64,000 nucleotides of DNA from Hymenobacter coccineus (GCF_001816125.1 NZ_MDZA01000222.1:28923-92922); one strand, 5' to 3'. Positions 26,856 to 39,139 are shown, counted from the first letter of the stretch. Numbers and translations are program-made. Notes: generated by a model not told the origin, from the letters alone.

Positions 26856-27419
26856 ATGGGCGAATTGAAATGGTACGTGGTACGCTCAGTGAGCGGCCAG
26901 GAAAAAAAAGCCAAAAACTACCTTGAAACCGAGCTGGGTCGTCACAACCTAACCGAGCTAGTTCCTCAAGTACTAATTCCAGTGGAAAAGGTATTTGAGA
27001 TGCGTAATGGCAAAAAACGTGTTCGTGAACGCAACCTTTACCCCGGCTACATCATCATCCATGCTGACTTAGGCCACGGAGAAGTAGACCACATCATCAC
27101 CAGTACCCCAGGCGTTATCGGTTTCCTTGGCGACAAGGACAAAAAAGATTCTGCTAATAATAAGCCGGTTCCGCTACACATAAACGAAGTCAACCGCATC
27201 CTCGGCATTGTAGACGAAGCCGAGGAACAAGTTGCTACACTTGACAAACCCTACGTAGTAGGTGAGTTGGTGAAAATAACGGATGGTGGTTTTGCTGGTA
27301 TGTCAGGAACGGTATCCGAAATCTTTGATGAGCGCAAAAAGCTTAATGTTATTGTAAAGATATTTGGCCGCTCACAGCCGATGGAATTGAATTATACCCA
27401 GGTAGAAAAAGAGGCCTAA
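26856..27419 (+). CDS. nusG: Transcription antitermination/pausing factor NusG
   Basis: The 187-residue protein has the NGN domain (KWYVVRSVSGQEKKAKNYLE; ERNLYPGYIIIHADL) and a C-terminal KOW domain (VGELVKITDGGFAGMSGTVS). It couples RNA polymerase to ribosomes or Rho. It lies 13 bases after secE. Confidence 0.96.
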   Translation: MGELKWYVVRSVSGQEKKAKNYLETELGRHNLTELVPQVLIPVEKVFEMRNGKKRVRERNLYPGYIIIHADLGHGEVDHIITSTPGVIGFLGDKDKKDSANNKPVPLHINEVNRILGIVDEAEEQVATLDKPYVVGELVKITDGGFAGMSGTVSEIFDERKKLNVIVKIFGRSQPMELNYTQVEKEA

Positions 27420-27436
27420 GGCCCTGATTGTACCAT

Positions 27437-27460
27437 GCCGACCATTGGCTCCGGGTCGGC
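27437..27460 (+). promoter_or_regulatory. Hairpin in nusG-rplK gap, candidate L1/L11 control site
   Basis: GCCGACC pairs with GGTCGGC around a 10-base loop, 79 bases before rplK. There is no T tract. In E. coli, L1 binds the rplK leader, so location fits, but the L1 consensus was not verified. Confidence 0.4.
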
Positions 27461-27538
27461 TGGGCTTCCAAATAGGAGTATACTACTAACTGAGGCAATT
27501 GCGAGTTACGACGCAAGAACCACAGCCTTACAAATCAA

Positions 27539-27982
27539 ATGGCCAAGGAAATTAGAGGTTATCTGCGCTTGCAGATAAAGGGAGGCTCAGCGAATCCATC
27601 GCCGCCGGTAGGACCTGCACTTGGTAGCAAAGGCCTTAACATCATGGAGTTTTGCAAGCAATTCAATGCGCGCACCCAGGATAAGGCTGGCCAAATCTGT
27701 CCCGTATTGATTACCATGTATACCGACAAGTCTTTTGACTTTGTGGTGAAAACCGCCCCCGCACCGGTGCTGCTTATGGAAGCAGCTAAGTTGCAGAGTG
27801 GTTCGAAGGAGCCCAACCGTAATAAGGTTGGCTCGGTTACCTGGGATCAAATCCGCACCATTGCCGAAACGAAGATGCCTGACTTGAATGCCTTTAAGGT
27901 GGAGTCGGCCATGAAGCAAGTGGCCGGTACGGCCCGCAGCATGGGCATCACCGTCAAGGGCGATTCTCCTTTTGCAGAATAA
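27539..27982 (+). CDS. rplK: 50S ribosomal protein L11
   Basis: The 147-residue protein has the signature [19 protein letters not shown] in the N-terminal domain and the rRNA-binding C-terminal domain ending [13 protein letters not shown]. It forms the GTPase-associated stalk base and heads the rplKAJL cluster, 18 bases before rplA. Confidence 0.97.
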   Translation: MAKEIRGYLRLQIKGGSANPSPPVGPALGSKGLNIMEFCKQFNARTQDKAGQICPVLITMYTDKSFDFVVKTAPAPVLLMEAAKLQSGSKEPNRNKVGSVTWDQIRTIAETKMPDLNAFKVESAMKQVAGTARSMGITVKGDSPFAE

Positions 27983-28000
27983 TTAAACGGAGAAAAGCAA

Positions 28001-28699
28001 ATGGCAAAGATCACTAAGAAGCGCAAGGATGCCCTTGCCAAATATGACTTGACGGAGGTGCGTAGCCTTCTCGAAGCAGCAAAGGTAGTTAAGGATATCT
28101 CCTACACTAAGTTTGATTCTTCAGTAGACATTGATGTACGCTTGGGCGTTGATCCCCGCAAAGCTGACCAAATGGTTCGCGGCGTAGCAACCCTGCCCCA
28201 CGGTATTGGCAAAACTGTACGTGTGTTGGCTCTCGTAACTCCTGATAAGGAGGCTGAGGCCCTCGCTGCTGGTGCTGATTTCGTGGGTTTGGATGACTAT
28301 ATCTCAAAAATTGAGAAAGGCTGGACTGACATCGACGTTATTATCACCATGCCAGCCGTGATGGCTAAAGTGGGCCGCTTGGGCCGTGTGTTAGGCCCCC
28401 GGGGCCTGATGCCTAACCCTAAATCGGGTACGGTAACGACCGATGTAGCTAAAGCTGTGCAAGAAGTGAAAGCTGGTAAAATTGACTTTAAAGTTGACAA
28501 AACCGGTATCATTCACTGCTCGGTAGGCAAGGTATCGTTTGACGAAAGCAAACTGGCTGAAAACGCACTGGAAATCATCCAGACGTTGGGTCGCCTGAAG
28601 CCATCTTCGTCGAAAGGCACTTACATTAAAAGCATCACCCTGAGCAGCACTATGTCGCCTGGTGTGCCGGTTGACAGCCAGGTTACTTCCGCTAACTAA
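28001..28699 (+). CDS. rplA: 50S ribosomal protein L1
   Basis: The 232-residue protein has the L1 motifs [33 protein letters not shown] and [17 protein letters not shown]. It shapes the mobile L1 stalk at the E site and represses its own operon in other bacteria. It starts 18 bases after rplK. Confidence 0.97.
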   Translation: MAKITKKRKDALAKYDLTEVRSLLEAAKVVKDISYTKFDSSVDIDVRLGVDPRKADQMVRGVATLPHGIGKTVRVLALVTPDKEAEALAAGADFVGLDDYISKIEKGWTDIDVIITMPAVMAKVGRLGRVLGPRGLMPNPKSGTVTTDVAKAVQEVKAGKIDFKVDKTGIIHCSVGKVSFDESKLAENALEIIQTLGRLKPSSSKGTYIKSITLSSTMSPGVPVDSQVTSAN

Positions 28700-28714
28700 T
28701 TAAACGACTCACCC

Positions 28715-29263
28715 ATGAACAGGGAAGAAAAACAAACCCTAGTGGACGAGTTGAGCGAGAAGTTTCAATCGCACAACTCGTTCTACATCGTCGATGCTTC
28801 GGTGATGTCAGTGGCAAAAATCAATGAGTTTCGTCGTCTGTGCTTCAACCGTGGTATGGAATACAAGGTGTATAAAAACACCTTTATCCGTAAGGCGCTT
28901 GATACCTTGGGGCATGATACTTCGGAGATGGACGCTGCGCTGAAAGGCCAATCAGGCGTTCTGTTCTCGCAAGAGAGCGGTTCAGCTCCCGCTAAGCTGT
29001 TGCGTGATTTTTATAAGTCGCAAGCCTATGGCCGTAACGTGAAGCCTAAGCCCGTGCTGAAGGGAGCCTATGTTGATGCCAGCATCTATTTAGGTTCGGA
29101 TCAATTAGAAGGTCTCATCACCATCAAAGGCAAACAAGAATTGCTGGGCGAGCTCATCGGCCTCCTGCAATCGCCTGCCAAAAATGTTGTTTCGGCGCTG
29201 CAAAGCGGCGGCAGCAAACTGGCTGGTATCCTCAAAACGCTTTCCGAGAAAGAAGCAGCTTAA
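28715..29263 (+). CDS. rplJ: 50S ribosomal protein L10
   Basis: The 182-residue protein starts MNREEKQTLVDELSEKF and ends in the L7/L12-binding helix (LAGILKTLSEKEAA). It anchors the L12 stalk. The 15-base gap after rplA leaves no room for the long L10 leader known in E. coli. Confidence 0.95.
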   Translation: MNREEKQTLVDELSEKFQSHNSFYIVDASVMSVAKINEFRRLCFNRGMEYKVYKNTFIRKALDTLGHDTSEMDAALKGQSGVLFSQESGSAPAKLLRDFYKSQAYGRNVKPKPVLKGAYVDASIYLGSDQLEGLITIKGKQELLGELIGLLQSPAKNVVSALQSGGSKLAGILKTLSEKEAA

Positions 29264-29330
29264 TTGCTCTGCTGATTTCCTGTATTCCAATATTATTTCC
29301 AACAACACCTTTTTTTAACAATCTACTGAA

Positions 29331-29711
29331 ATGGCAGATTTGAAAGCATTCGCTGAGCAGCTCGTAAACCTGACGGTGAAAGAAGTAAACGAACTGGCTG
29401 GTATCCTGAAGGACGAGTACGGCATCGAGCCCGCTGCTGCTGCTCCTGTAATGATGGCTGGTGGTGGTGGCGCTGCTGCCGAAGAGGCTCCTGAAGAGAA
29501 GACGTCGTTTGACGTTATCCTGAAGGCTGCCGGTGGTGCCAAACTGGCTGTAGTTAAACTGGTGAAGGACCTGACTGGCCTCGGCCTGAAAGAAGCCAAA
29601 GAGCTGGTTGACGGTGCCCCCAAGCCCCTGAAAGAAGGCGTAACCAAGGACGAAGCCGACACGCTGAAGAAGCAGTTGGAAGAAGCTGGTGCCGAAGTAG
29701 AGGTGAAGTAA
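29331..29711 (+). CDS. rplL: 50S ribosomal protein L7/L12
   Basis: The 126-residue protein has the N-terminal dimerisation domain, an Ala/Gly-rich hinge ([17 protein letters not shown]) and the conserved factor-binding C-terminal domain ([20 protein letters not shown]). Codon use is very biased toward highly expressed choices. A hairpin follows before rpoB. Confidence 0.97.
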   Translation: MADLKAFAEQLVNLTVKEVNELAGILKDEYGIEPAAAAPVMMAGGGGAAAEEAPEEKTSFDVILKAAGGAKLAVVKLVKDLTGLGLKEAKELVDGAPKPLKEGVTKDEADTLKKQLEEAGAEVEVK

Positions 29712-29755
29712 TTGCAGCTTCTGAAGCTGTATCTAGCCTGCTTTGAATAAAGATT

Positions 29756-29783
29756 AGACCTGGCAACTTAGCCAGGTCTTTTC
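29756..29783 (+). terminator. Hairpin between rplL and rpoB
   Basis: AGACCTGGC pairs with GCCAGGTCT around AACTTA and is followed by TTTCC. In other bacteria a partial terminator here sets the rplL:rpoB ratio; the moderate stem and short T tract fit that role. Confidence 0.75.
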
Positions 29784-29965
29784 CTGTTTGTAGTATCGCC
29801 GGAGTGCAAGCCACTTGGTTTACGCTTCGCTGTGTCAGTACACAGTTCTGTTTTTCAGGGCTGTTTTGGGCTGTAAACCAATAGGTTCACAGAGCTGAAC
29901 ATCCATCCCTATTTGGATGGGACCCAATTTTACGCTTCTGTGTCCATCTTTTAATCCCCTCCGCA

Positions 29966-32900
29966 TTGGCTACACCGAAAGCAAAAACGGCCGCGCTCCA
30001 GAAATCGGCCGCCGCTGAGCGAATCAGTTTCGCTAAGATTAGAAAGGTTATTGAATACCCGGACTTCCTGGACGTGCAGGTGCAGTCGTTCCAGGATTTC
30101 TTCCAGCTTGAAACCGCTGCTGAGAATCGTTCAAATGAGGGCTTGTTTAAGGTTTTTGCCGAGAACTTTCCTATCTCCGATTCCCGCGAAAATTTCGTGC
30201 TGAACTTTATAGATTATCACGTTGACCCACCCAAGTACTCGGTTGACGAGTGCATTGACCGGGGCCTGACGTACTCTGTGCCACTCAAAGCTAAACTGCG
30301 TCTTATCTGTAACGATAAGGATAATGAGGATTTTGAAACGATTGAGCAGGAAGTGTTTCTGGGTAATATCCCGTACATGACCGAAAAAGGCTCGTTTGTT
30401 ATTAATGGCGCTGAGCGAGTTATCGTATCGCAACTGCACCGTTCGCCGGGCGTGTTTTTTGCCCAGAGCAAACACACTAACGGTACTAAGCTATACTCGG
30501 CGCGTATCATCCCTTTCAAAGGTTCGTGGATTGAGTTTGCTACGGACGTGAATAACGTGATGTATGCTTACATTGACCGCAAGAAAAAGTTTCCGGTCAC
30601 TACGCTTCTCCGTGCCATCGGCTACGGCACCGACAAAGATATTCTCGACCTATTCGGACTGTCGGAGGAAGTAAAAGCGGACAAGAAGAACCTGAAAAAG
30701 GCCGTCGGACGCAAGTTGGCTGCTCGGGTGCTGCGCACTTGGACGGAAGACTTTGTGGATGAGGACACCGGTGAGGTGGTTTCCATCGATCGGAACGAGG
30801 TGCTGCTGGAGCGTGACTCGATGATTGAGGAAGCTGATATTGACACCATCTTAGAGGCTGGTGCAAAATCAGTTATCCTGCATCGCGAGAATGTGAACAT
30901 CGCGGACTTTGCTATCATCTACAATACGCTTCAGAAGGATAACTCCAACTCGGAGAAGGAAGCTGTAGAGCAGATTTATCGCCAGCTCCGTAACACGGAG
31001 GCCCCTGACGAAGAAACCGCCCGCGATATCATTCAGAAGCTGTTCTTCTCAGATAAGCGCTACGACCTTGGGGAAGTAGGCCGCTACCGCATCAACAAGA
31101 AGCTGGCCATTGACATGAATCAGGCTTCACGGGTATTGACCAATCAGGATATTGTTCTGATCGTAAAATACCTGATCGGTCTGATTAACTCGAAGGCCAT
31201 TGTTGATGACATTGACCACTTGAGCAACCGTCGTGTACGCACGGTGGGTGAGCAGCTTTACGCGCAATTTGGCGTGGGCTTGGCTCGTATGGCCCGTACA
31301 ATCAAGGAGCGCATGAACGTGCGTGACAATGAGGATTTCAAGCCGGTTGATTTGATCAATGCTCGGACGCTATCCAGCGTGATTAACTCGTTCTTCGGTA
31401 CGAACCAGTTATCGCAGTTCATGGACCAAACCAACCCGCTGGCCGAGGTGACGCACAAGCGTCGCGTATCGGCTCTTGGGCCAGGAGGTCTATCGCGTGA
31501 ACGTGCTGGCTTTGAAGTGCGTGACGTGCATTATACGCACTATGGTCGTCTTTGCACCATTGAAACTCCCGAGGGCCCTAACATCGGTCTGATTTCGTCA
31601 CTTTGTGTTCACGCTCGCGTGAACTCAATGGGCTTCATCGAAACCCCTTACCGGGACGTAAAGGATGGTAAGGTGGATATGAGTTCTAACGTGAAATTTT
31701 TGACCGCAGAGGAAGAGGATACGCACCACATTGCGCAGGCAAACTCTTTGCTTGACAACGACGGTAAACTGACCCAGGAGTTGGTAAAAGGTCGTTTTGA
31801 AGGTGACTTCCCGGTGGTAAATCCCGAGGAGTACTCTTACATGGACGTGGCCCCGAACCAGATTGTATCTGTAGCGGCTTCGCTGATTCCTTTCTTGGAG
31901 CACGATGATGCTAACCGTGCCCTGATGGGTTCTAACATGCAACGTCAGGCTGTGCCGCTGGTTCGCCCAGAGGCCCCCATTGTAGGCACCGGTTTGGAAG
32001 GCCGCATTGCCACCGATTCGCGCACGCTAGTAGTGTCGGAAGGTGAAGGCATAATCGACTATGTGGACGCCAATAAGATCATCGTTAAGTACGACTTATC
32101 GGAGGATGACGTGATGATCAGCTTCGATGCTGAGCGTATTACCTACGACCTCATTAAGTTCCGTCGTACTAACCAAGATACCTGCCTCAACCTGACGCCG
32201 CTGGTAAAACGCGGTGAGCGGGTGAGCAAGGGTCAGCCGTTGTGCGAAGGCTACGGCACGAACCAAGGCGAACTTGCCCTAGGTCGTAACATGCAGGTGG
32301 CCTTCATGCCTTGGCAGGGTTACAACTTCGAAGATGCCATCGTCATCTCGGAGCGCGTGGTTCGCGACGATATTTTCACCTCAATTCACATTGAAGAATT
32401 TGAATTGGAAGTTCGCGAAACCAAGCGTGGCGAAGAGGAGCTAACCTCCGAAATTCCTAACGTAAGCGAGGAAGCTGTTCGTAACCTTGACGACAACGGC
32501 ATTATCCGTTTAGGTGCTGAAGTACGAGAAGGTGACATCCTGATTGGTAAAATCACGCCTAAAGGCGAGACGGACCCAACTCCGGAAGAGAAGCTGCTCC
32601 GCGCTATCTTTGGCGACAAGGCCGGCGACGTTAAAGATGCCTCGCTCAAAGCGCCGCCCTCTTTACAGGGTGTGGTAATCGGTACTAAGCTGTTTTCGCG
32701 TCCAAAGAAAGACAAAAACCTACGGGCCAAGTCCAAAAAGGAAGTGGAAGACCTGAAGGATAAATACGCGCACGAGCTGCGTGGTATTAAAGCCATCATG
32801 GTGGATAAACTGGTGCAGTTGCTCGAAGGCAAAACGTCGCAGGGTATTAAGCACCGCTTTGGCGAGGAGATGGTTGCCAAAGGTGTTAAGTTCAACCGCA

Positions 32901-33868
32901 AAAACATCAACGAAGGCCTTTTCCCCGAGAAGAATCCTTATAAAGATGAAAGCAACTACGCCGTACCAGAAGAGGTGAACCTGTTCAAGGACCTGATTCT
33001 GGAAGGCTGGACGGCTGACGCTCGCGTGAACGGTATGCTGCTGACGCTGGTGAAAAATTACGCTAAGCGCCGCAACACAATCACGGCGCACTTCAAGCGC
33101 CACCGCTTCACACTGGAGGTGGGCGATGAATTGCCCGCAGGCATTGTGCAGCTAGCCAAGGTTTACATCGCCAAGAAGCGTAAGCTGAAAGTGGGCGATA
33201 AAATGGCTGGCCGTCACGGCAACAAAGGGGTTGTGGCCCGCATCGTGCGCGATGAGGACATGCCTTTCCTAGCCGACGGTACGCCGATGGACATTGTGCT
33301 GAACCCACTGGGCGTACCAAGCCGGATGAACATTGGTCAGATTTACGAAACTGTATTGGGTTGGGCCGGTCTAAAAATGGGCCGTCGTTACTCGACGCCA
33401 ATTTTTGACGGTGCTACGGAAGCAGAGGTGTCGAAAGAGTTGGCAGAAGCTGGTCTGCCGCATTTCGGCCGTACCTACCTGCACGATGGCTTAACTGGGC
33501 AGCAGTTTGATCAGCCAGTGACCGTGGGCGTGATTTATATGCTCAAGCTTGGCCATTTAGTTGATGACAAAATGCACGCCCGCTCCATTGGGCCGTACTC
33601 ACTTATTACGCAGCAGCCGCTGGGTGGTAAGGCACAGTTTGGCGGCCAGCGTTTTGGCGAGATGGAAGTTTGGGCCCTGGAGGCGTTCGGTGCTTCCAAC
33701 GTGCTCCAGGAAATCCTGACTGTGAAATCGGACGACGTGGTGGGCCGTGCTAAGGCTTACGAAGCCATTGTGAAAGGCGACGTACTGCCCAAGCCGAATA
33801 TCCCCGAGTCGTTCAATGTGCTGATTCACGAGCTGCGCGGCTTGGCACTGGAAATCACGCTAGAGTAG
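29966..33868 (+). CDS. rpoB: RNA polymerase beta subunit
   Basis: The 1300-residue subunit contains the rifampicin pocket region ([20 protein letters not shown] then [20 protein letters not shown], about residues 475-515) in wild-type form, and the conserved [14 protein letters not shown] and [15 protein letters not shown] catalytic segments. The start appears to be TTG at 29966 ([14 protein letters not shown]); no ATG lies nearby upstream in frame. It follows rplL by 254 bases and is separated from rpoC by an unusually long gap. Confidence 0.97.
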   Translation: MATPKAKTAALQKSAAAERISFAKIRKVIEYPDFLDVQVQSFQDFFQLETAAENRSNEGLFKVFAENFPISDSRENFVLNFIDYHVDPPKYSVDECIDRGLTYSVPLKAKLRLICNDKDNEDFETIEQEVFLGNIPYMTEKGSFVINGAERVIVSQLHRSPGVFFAQSKHTNGTKLYSARIIPFKGSWIEFATDVNNVMYAYIDRKKKFPVTTLLRAIGYGTDKDILDLFGLSEEVKADKKNLKKAVGRKLAARVLRTWTEDFVDEDTGEVVSIDRNEVLLERDSMIEEADIDTILEAGAKSVILHRENVNIADFAIIYNTLQKDNSNSEKEAVEQIYRQLRNTEAPDEETARDIIQKLFFSDKRYDLGEVGRYRINKKLAIDMNQASRVLTNQDIVLIVKYLIGLINSKAIVDDIDHLSNRRVRTVGEQLYAQFGVGLARMARTIKERMNVRDNEDFKPVDLINARTLSSVINSFFGTNQLSQFMDQTNPLAEVTHKRRVSALGPGGLSRERAGFEVRDVHYTHYGRLCTIETPEGPNIGLISSLCVHARVNSMGFIETPYRDVKDGKVDMSSNVKFLTAEEEDTHHIAQANSLLDNDGKLTQELVKGRFEGDFPVVNPEEYSYMDVAPNQIVSVAASLIPFLEHDDANRALMGSNMQRQAVPLVRPEAPIVGTGLEGRIATDSRTLVVSEGEGIIDYVDANKIIVKYDLSEDDVMISFDAERITYDLIKFRRTNQDTCLNLTPLVKRGERVSKGQPLCEGYGTNQGELALGRNMQVAFMPWQGYNFEDAIVISERVVRDDIFTSIHIEEFELEVRETKRGEEELTSEIPNVSEEAVRNLDDNGIIRLGAEVREGDILIGKITPKGETDPTPEEKLLRAIFGDKAGDVKDASLKAPPSLQGVVIGTKLFSRPKKDKNLRAKSKKEVEDLKDKYAHELRGIKAIMVDKLVQLLEGKTSQGIKHRFGEEMVAKGVKFNRKNINEGLFPEKNPYKDESNYAVPEEVNLFKDLILEGWTADARVNGMLLTLVKNYAKRRNTITAHFKRHRFTLEVGDELPAGIVQLAKVYIAKKRKLKVGDKMAGRHGNKGVVARIVRDEDMPFLADGTPMDIVLNPLGVPSRMNIGQIYETVLGWAGLKMGRRYSTPIFDGATEAEVSKELAEAGLPHFGRTYLHDGLTGQQFDQPVTVGVIYMLKLGHLVDDKMHARSIGPYSLITQQPLGGKAQFGGQRFGEMEVWALEAFGASNVLQEILTVKSDDVVGRAKAYEAIVKGDVLPKPNIPESFNVLIHELRGLALEITLE

Positions 33869-34352
33869 GTTTATTATCGGGGGTTAGTTGCTACCGTGGC
33901 TAACCCCTAATAAAGCTCGCCAAAATAGGCTACTTGCCTTACCTGTTTAGCCGAATTAAACTGCTCGTAGAAATCCTCACGTTGGTAAAGATTTTGGGAA
34001 TATTTGGTAGTAAATCAAGCCCTTAAAATTTCTATACAGAGTCCTGAAGCTGGTACAATTTAATCGGGAAAAGGACGATGCTACCAGGATTTTACACGAT
34101 TTTTCTCCTCGGTAATCGGTCATAAAACATAGTTTGCTTGAAAAGCGATTGGTACGAAACAGCTGTCCCGAGATAGGTCAGGGCAGTGAAGGAATCGACC
34201 GCTTATAATTTATAGATAAGTAGAGAAGACCTGACGATAATCTACTACGCGGCGTACCTGTCTGACCCGTAGAGCACTTTTCGTAGCGTCAGACTGTTAG
34301 AGAAGACTCTGGCGGTTCAAAGCCAAACAGCTAAAAGCTTAACACATACCTA
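33869..34352 (+). other. 484-base structured rpoB-rpoC intergenic region
   Basis: No gene is convincing here. The region is AT-rich relative to its flanks. It opens with a hairpin (33871-33913) and later carries two consecutive inverted repeats, GTAGA/TCTAC (34220-34245) and GTCTGAC/GTCAGAC (34260-34294), plus a direct repeat TAGAGAAGAC at 34221-34230 and 34298-34307. No exact TAnnTTTG box was found. Confidence 0.6.
33871..33913 (+). terminator. Hairpin directly after rpoB
   Basis: TTATTA and GGGGTTAG pair with CTAACCCC and TAATAA, a 14-bp interrupted stem, starting two bases after the rpoB stop. There is no T tract, so it may be a processing or stability element rather than a terminator. 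Confidence 0.55.
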
Positions 34353-37300
34353 ATGGCTTTCGCAAAAAATAAGAAGTTAGTCCAAGACTTCTCCAAGGTT
34401 ACCATTTCGCTAGCATCGCCGGAAGTGATTCTGGAGCGTTCGACGGGGGAAGTAGTGAAACCTGAGACCATCAACTACCGCACTTACAAGCCCGAAATGG
34501 GCGGCCTGTTTTGCGAGCGGATTTTTGGTCCTGTGAAGGACTGGGAATGCCACTGCGGCAAATACAAGCGCATTCGTTATAAGGGCATCATCTGCGATCG
34601 GTGCGGCGTGGAGGTGACCGAAAAGAAAGTTCGCCGTGAGCGGATGGGCCACATCGAATTGGTGGTGCCCGTTGCGCACATCTGGTACTTCAAATCGTTA
34701 CCTAACAAAATTGGCTACCTGCTGGGCTTGCCCACCAAGAAGCTTGATCAGATCATCTACTACGAGCGCTACGTGGTGGTGCAGCCCGGCGCAATGGCCG
34801 AAGAAGGCGTGCAGCAACTTGACTTCATGACGGAGGATGAGTACCTGGACGTCATCGATAAGTTACCCCGCGAAAACCAGATGCTGCCGAATGAAGACCC
34901 CAATAAATTCATCGCCAAGATGGGGGCCGACGCTTTGCAGATGCTGCTGGAGCGCATCAACCTCGATGAGCTGAGCTACTCGCTCCGTGACTCGGCCGCG
35001 CACGAGACATCGCAACAGCGTAAGGCTGAGGCGTTGAAGCGGCTGCGTGTGGTAGAAGCATTCCGCGACGCTGCTACCCGCGTGGAGAACAAGCCCGAGT
35101 GGATGGTTATCCGCATGGTACCAGTGATTCCGCCCGAACTGCGCCCGCTGGTGCCGCTTGATGGTGGCCGCTTTGCTACCTCGGACTTGAACGACCTATA
35201 CCGTCGCGTTATTATCCGCAATAACCGCCTCAAGCGCCTTATTGAAATCAAGGCCCCTGAAGTGATTCTGCGGAACGAGAAGCGGATGCTGCAAGAGGCC
35301 GTTGATTCTCTCTTCGACAACTCGCGCAAAGTGAACGCCGTGCGCGCCGAAGGCAACCGGGCCTTGAAGTCGCTGTCTGACATGCTAAAAGGCAAGCAGG
35401 GCCGCTTCCGTCAGAACCTGCTTGGTAAGCGTGTGGACTACTCGGGCCGTTCGGTTATCGTGGTAGGCCCCGAGTTGAAACTACACGAGTGCGGCCTACC
35501 CAAAAACATGGCTGCTGAGCTGTTCAAACCTTTCATTATCCGCAAGCTCATTGAGCGCGGCATTGTGAAGACGGTGAAATCGGCCAAGAAAATCGTCGAC
35601 CGCAAAGATGCCGTTGTTTGGGATATCCTGGAGAACGTGCTGAAAGGTCACCCCGTGCTCCTTAACCGGGCCCCCACGCTGCACCGCTTGGGCATCCAAG
35701 CGTTCCAGCCGCGCCTCATCGAGGGCAAAGCTATCCAACTGCACCCACTGGTGTGTACGGCTTTCAACGCTGACTTTGACGGTGACCAGATGGCTGTGCA
35801 CGTGCCCCTGGGCCCGGCTGCTATATTGGAAGCATCTATGCTGATGTTGGCTTCGCACAACATCCTGAACCCTGCCAACGGGGCCCCCATCGCGGTGCCT
35901 TCGCAGGACATGGTGCTCGGGTTGTACTACGTGACCAAAGGCAAGCGTAGCACCGAGAACGAGAAGATTCAGGGCGAAGGCCGTGTATTCTACTCGGACG
36001 AAGAAGTGGTGATTGCCCTGAACGAAAACCAACTTTCGAAGCACGCTTATATCAAGGTGCGCACAATCATCCGCGACGAGAACGACGATTTAGTGACGAA
36101 AGTCATTGAGACGGTGGCTGGCCGCGTGCTGTTCAACCAGATGGTGCCTGCCGAAGTAGGCTTCGTAGACGAACTGTTGACCAAGAAGAAGCTTCAGCAG
36201 ATCATTTCGTTGGTCTTTAAGCGCACGGGCATGGCCCGCACGGCGCAATTCTTGGACGATATCAAGACGCTTGGTTTCCAGTCGGCCTACAAAGGCGGCT
36301 TGAGTATGGGTCTTGGCGACATTAATATCCCCAAGGAGAAGGACGAGCTGATTGCGCAAGCCCAAGCTGACGTAGCTGCGGTAACACAGAACTACCAGAT
36401 GGGTCTAATTACCAATAACGAGCGTTACAACCAAGTTATTGATATCTGGACGCGTATCAACAACCAGATCACGGAGACCCTGATGGGCCGCCTGGAGAAG
36501 GAAGACCAAGGCTTCAACTCCATCTACATGATGATGCACTCGGGGGCCCGTGGCTCGCGTGAGCAAATTCGCCAGCTTGGCGGGATGCGCGGCCTGATGG
36601 CCAAGCCCCAGAAGTCGCTTCAAGGTTCGGTGGGTGAAATCATCGAGAACCCGATTCTGTCCAATTTCAAAGAAGGCCTGGACGTAATCGAGTACTTCAT
36701 CTCGACGCACGGTGCCCGTAAAGGCCTTGCCGATACGGCTATGAAGACGGCTGACGCCGGTTATCTGACCCGTCGCCTGCACGATGTAGCTCAGGATGTA
36801 ATCGTAACCCAAAGCGACTGCGGTACCCTGCGGGGCATTGAAACCTTTGCTCTGAAGGATAACGAAGATATCGTGGAGCCGCTGTCCGAGCGTATCCTCG
36901 GCCGGGTGGCTGTGCACGATATCGTGGACCCGCTAACCGATGAGATGATTCTGATTGCCGGTGGGGAAATCACTGAGGAAATCACCCGTCGGGTTGATCA
37001 GACGACCATCGAGTCGGTGGAGATTCGCTCGGTGTTGACCTGTGAGTCGAAGCGTGGCATCTGCGGTAAGTGCTATGGCCGCAACCTATCGTCGGGCCGC
37101 ATGGTCCAGCGCGGTGAGGCAGTAGGTGTTATTGCTGCCCAGTCGATTGGTGAGCCCGGTACCCAGCTTACGCTGCGCACGTTCCACGTGGGTGGTACCG
37201 CTTCAAACATTGCTGTAGAAGCTGGTATCAAGGCGAAATTCGCCGGCGTGGTAGAGTTCGAAGATATTCGCACCGTGGATACCCTGACTACTGAAGGCGT

Positions 37301-38705
37301 GAAAGGCCAGGTGGTGATGGGACGCTCGGGTGAAATCCGAGTGGTAGAAGCTGGCACTGGCAAAGTGCTGCTATCCAACCACGTTCCCTATGGCTCGGTC
37401 TTGCTTGTGAAAGAAGGCCAGCAAGTAGAGAAAGGCCAGGAGCTTTGCACTTGGGACCCTTACAACGCCGTTATTCTGGCCGAGTTTGACGGTACCGTGC
37501 AATATGACGCCATCACAGAAGGTATTACCTACCGCGAAGAGTCGGATGAGCAAACGGGCCACCGCGAGAAGGTGGTTATCGAAAGTAAAGACAAGGCTCA
37601 GAACCCGTCCATCATTGTGAAGGGCGGCAAAAAGACCGACGCTGACGCGCAGCGAGCTTACAGCCTGCCCGTGGGTTCACACATCAACATCGAGAACAAC
37701 GCGAAAATTAAGGCTGGTGATATCCTGGCCAAGATTCCACGCATGGTGGGTAAGACCCGCGACATTACTGGTGGTCTGCCGCGCGTAGTGGAGCTGTTCG
37801 AAGCCCGTAACCCGTCGAACCCGGCCGTTGTGTCGGAAATCGACGGTGTAGTAACTTATGGTTCGGTGAAGCGTGGTAACCGTGAAATCTTTGTTGAGTC
37901 GAAAGACGGCGTGAAGAAGAAGTATATGGTGCCGCTGTCGAAGCACATCTTGGTGCAAGACAACGACTTTATCCGCGCCGGTATGCCGCTGTCGGATGGA
38001 GCCATCACGCCTTCCGATATCCTGAGTATTCAGGGCCCTGGGGCTGTGCAGGAATACCTCGTGAACGAAATTCAGGAAGTGTACCGCTTGCAGGGGGTCA
38101 AGATCAACGACAAGCACATTGAAGTGGTCGTCCGCCAGATGATGCAAAAAGTGGTGATCTTGGATGCCGGCGATACTTCGTTCCTCGAGAACCAGGTAAT
38201 CAACAAAATCCTGTTCATGGAGGAAAACGACACCATCATCGATATGAAGGTGGTGACGGAAGCCGGTGATTCGGCTTCTATGAAACCGGGTCAGATTGTG
38301 ACGGCTCGCCGCCTCCGCGACGAGAATAGCAGCCTGAAGCGTCGTGACCTGCAACTCGTGCAAGTGCGCGAGGCGCAGCCTTCGGTGTCGCGCCCCACGC
38401 TACAAGGCATCACGCAAGCCTCCTTGGGCACGCAGTCGTTCATCTCGGCTGCCTCGTTCCAGGAGACGACCAAGGTGCTGTCGGAAGCTGCCATCCGTGG
38501 CAAAGCTGACGAGCTGTTGGGCCTGAAGGAGAACGTGATTGTTGGCCACCTTATTCCGGCCGGTACCGGTCTGCTGGAATACACCCGTCAGATAGTGCAA
38601 ACTAAAGACGAAGTGGAAGCCCAGCAAGCCGCCAAAGCTGCCGAGGAAGCTACGCCTGCCAAGCGCCCCTCGCGCGCCGGCAAGCGGGAAACCGTAGCCG
38701 AATAA
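34353..38705 (+). CDS. rpoC: RNA polymerase beta' subunit
   Basis: The 1450-residue subunit has the N-terminal zinc region ([20 protein letters not shown]), the catalytic magnesium motif [13 protein letters not shown] (about 470), the bridge/trigger region and the second cysteine cluster [13 protein letters not shown] (about 897). The C-terminal tail is lysine/alanine-rich. It ends at a strong terminator and is not tightly coupled to rpoB, unlike in most bacteria. Confidence 0.98.
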   Translation: MAFAKNKKLVQDFSKVTISLASPEVILERSTGEVVKPETINYRTYKPEMGGLFCERIFGPVKDWECHCGKYKRIRYKGIICDRCGVEVTEKKVRRERMGHIELVVPVAHIWYFKSLPNKIGYLLGLPTKKLDQIIYYERYVVVQPGAMAEEGVQQLDFMTEDEYLDVIDKLPRENQMLPNEDPNKFIAKMGADALQMLLERINLDELSYSLRDSAAHETSQQRKAEALKRLRVVEAFRDAATRVENKPEWMVIRMVPVIPPELRPLVPLDGGRFATSDLNDLYRRVIIRNNRLKRLIEIKAPEVILRNEKRMLQEAVDSLFDNSRKVNAVRAEGNRALKSLSDMLKGKQGRFRQNLLGKRVDYSGRSVIVVGPELKLHECGLPKNMAAELFKPFIIRKLIERGIVKTVKSAKKIVDRKDAVVWDILENVLKGHPVLLNRAPTLHRLGIQAFQPRLIEGKAIQLHPLVCTAFNADFDGDQMAVHVPLGPAAILEASMLMLASHNILNPANGAPIAVPSQDMVLGLYYVTKGKRSTENEKIQGEGRVFYSDEEVVIALNENQLSKHAYIKVRTIIRDENDDLVTKVIETVAGRVLFNQMVPAEVGFVDELLTKKKLQQIISLVFKRTGMARTAQFLDDIKTLGFQSAYKGGLSMGLGDINIPKEKDELIAQAQADVAAVTQNYQMGLITNNERYNQVIDIWTRINNQITETLMGRLEKEDQGFNSIYMMMHSGARGSREQIRQLGGMRGLMAKPQKSLQGSVGEIIENPILSNFKEGLDVIEYFISTHGARKGLADTAMKTADAGYLTRRLHDVAQDVIVTQSDCGTLRGIETFALKDNEDIVEPLSERILGRVAVHDIVDPLTDEMILIAGGEITEEITRRVDQTTIESVEIRSVLTCESKRGICGKCYGRNLSSGRMVQRGEAVGVIAAQSIGEPGTQLTLRTFHVGGTASNIAVEAGIKAKFAGVVEFEDIRTVDTLTTEGVKGQVVMGRSGEIRVVEAGTGKVLLSNHVPYGSVLLVKEGQQVEKGQELCTWDPYNAVILAEFDGTVQYDAITEGITYREESDEQTGHREKVVIESKDKAQNPSIIVKGGKKTDADAQRAYSLPVGSHINIENNAKIKAGDILAKIPRMVGKTRDITGGLPRVVELFEARNPSNPAVVSEIDGVVTYGSVKRGNREIFVESKDGVKKKYMVPLSKHILVQDNDFIRAGMPLSDGAITPSDILSIQGPGAVQEYLVNEIQEVYRLQGVKINDKHIEVVVRQMMQKVVILDAGDTSFLENQVINKILFMEENDTIIDMKVVTEAGDSASMKPGQIVTARRLRDENSSLKRRDLQLVQVREAQPSVSRPTLQGITQASLGTQSFISAASFQETTKVLSEAAIRGKADELLGLKENVIVGHLIPAGTGLLEYTRQIVQTKDEVEAQQAAKAAEEATPAKRPSRAGKRETVAE

Positions 38706-38729
38706 TTTGGCTCCGCGTTGAGTGAAGAA

Positions 38730-38763
38730 GAAGCCGACCGGTGTGAGCCGGTCGGCTTTTACT
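38730..38763 (+). terminator. Terminator after rpoC
   Basis: AAGCCGACCGG pairs with CCGGTCGGCTT around a short loop, followed by TTTACTTT. Confidence 0.88.
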
Positions 38764-38818
38764 TTGTCCATTAATTGGCAAGCCTTCGTGGGCATAATGC
38801 CGCAAAAAAAACGACTCT

Positions 38819-39139
38819 ATGCAGCCTGAACAAACGCCAGACCCTAATGCCATCAACATCGAGCTTTCCGAAAACATGGCCGAAGGTGAGTACGCCAACT
38901 TGGCGCTAATAGCTCACAGCAACAGCGAATTCGTGATTGATTTCATTCGAATGATGCCAGGAATGCCGAAGGCTAAGGTCAAGTCGCGCATTGTGGTAAC
39001 GCCTGAGCATGCCAAGCGCTTACTCGCCGCGCTGTCCGAAAATGTGGAGCGTTATGAGCAGTCATTTGGCCATATTAAAGTGCATAGTGATGCGCCTAAT
39101 TACCCGATAAGCTTTGGTGGTGCAGTAGGTGAAGCATAG
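38819..39139 (+). CDS. DUF3467 family protein
   Basis: The 106-residue acidic protein (INIELSENMAEGEYANLALI, HSNSEFVIDFIRMMPGMPKA, VVTPEHAKRLLAALSENVE) matches the DUF3467 family, which lies beside rpoC in many Bacteroidota. The beta-rich start and single helix resemble small Bacteroidota proteins once compared with phage-like folds; no activity is established. It lies just past the rpoC terminator, so expression may need readthrough or a local promoter. Confidence 0.85.
   Translation: MQPEQTPDPNAINIELSENMAEGEYANLALIAHSNSEFVIDFIRMMPGMPKAKVKSRIVVTPEHAKRLLAALSENVERYEQSFGHIKVHSDAPNYPISFGGAVGEA

Noticed and set aside
34078..34125. 15-codon ORF with an AG-rich upstream in the rpoB-rpoC gap
   Set aside because: Too short, no conservation information, and no promoter; length is expected by chance in an AT-rich gap.
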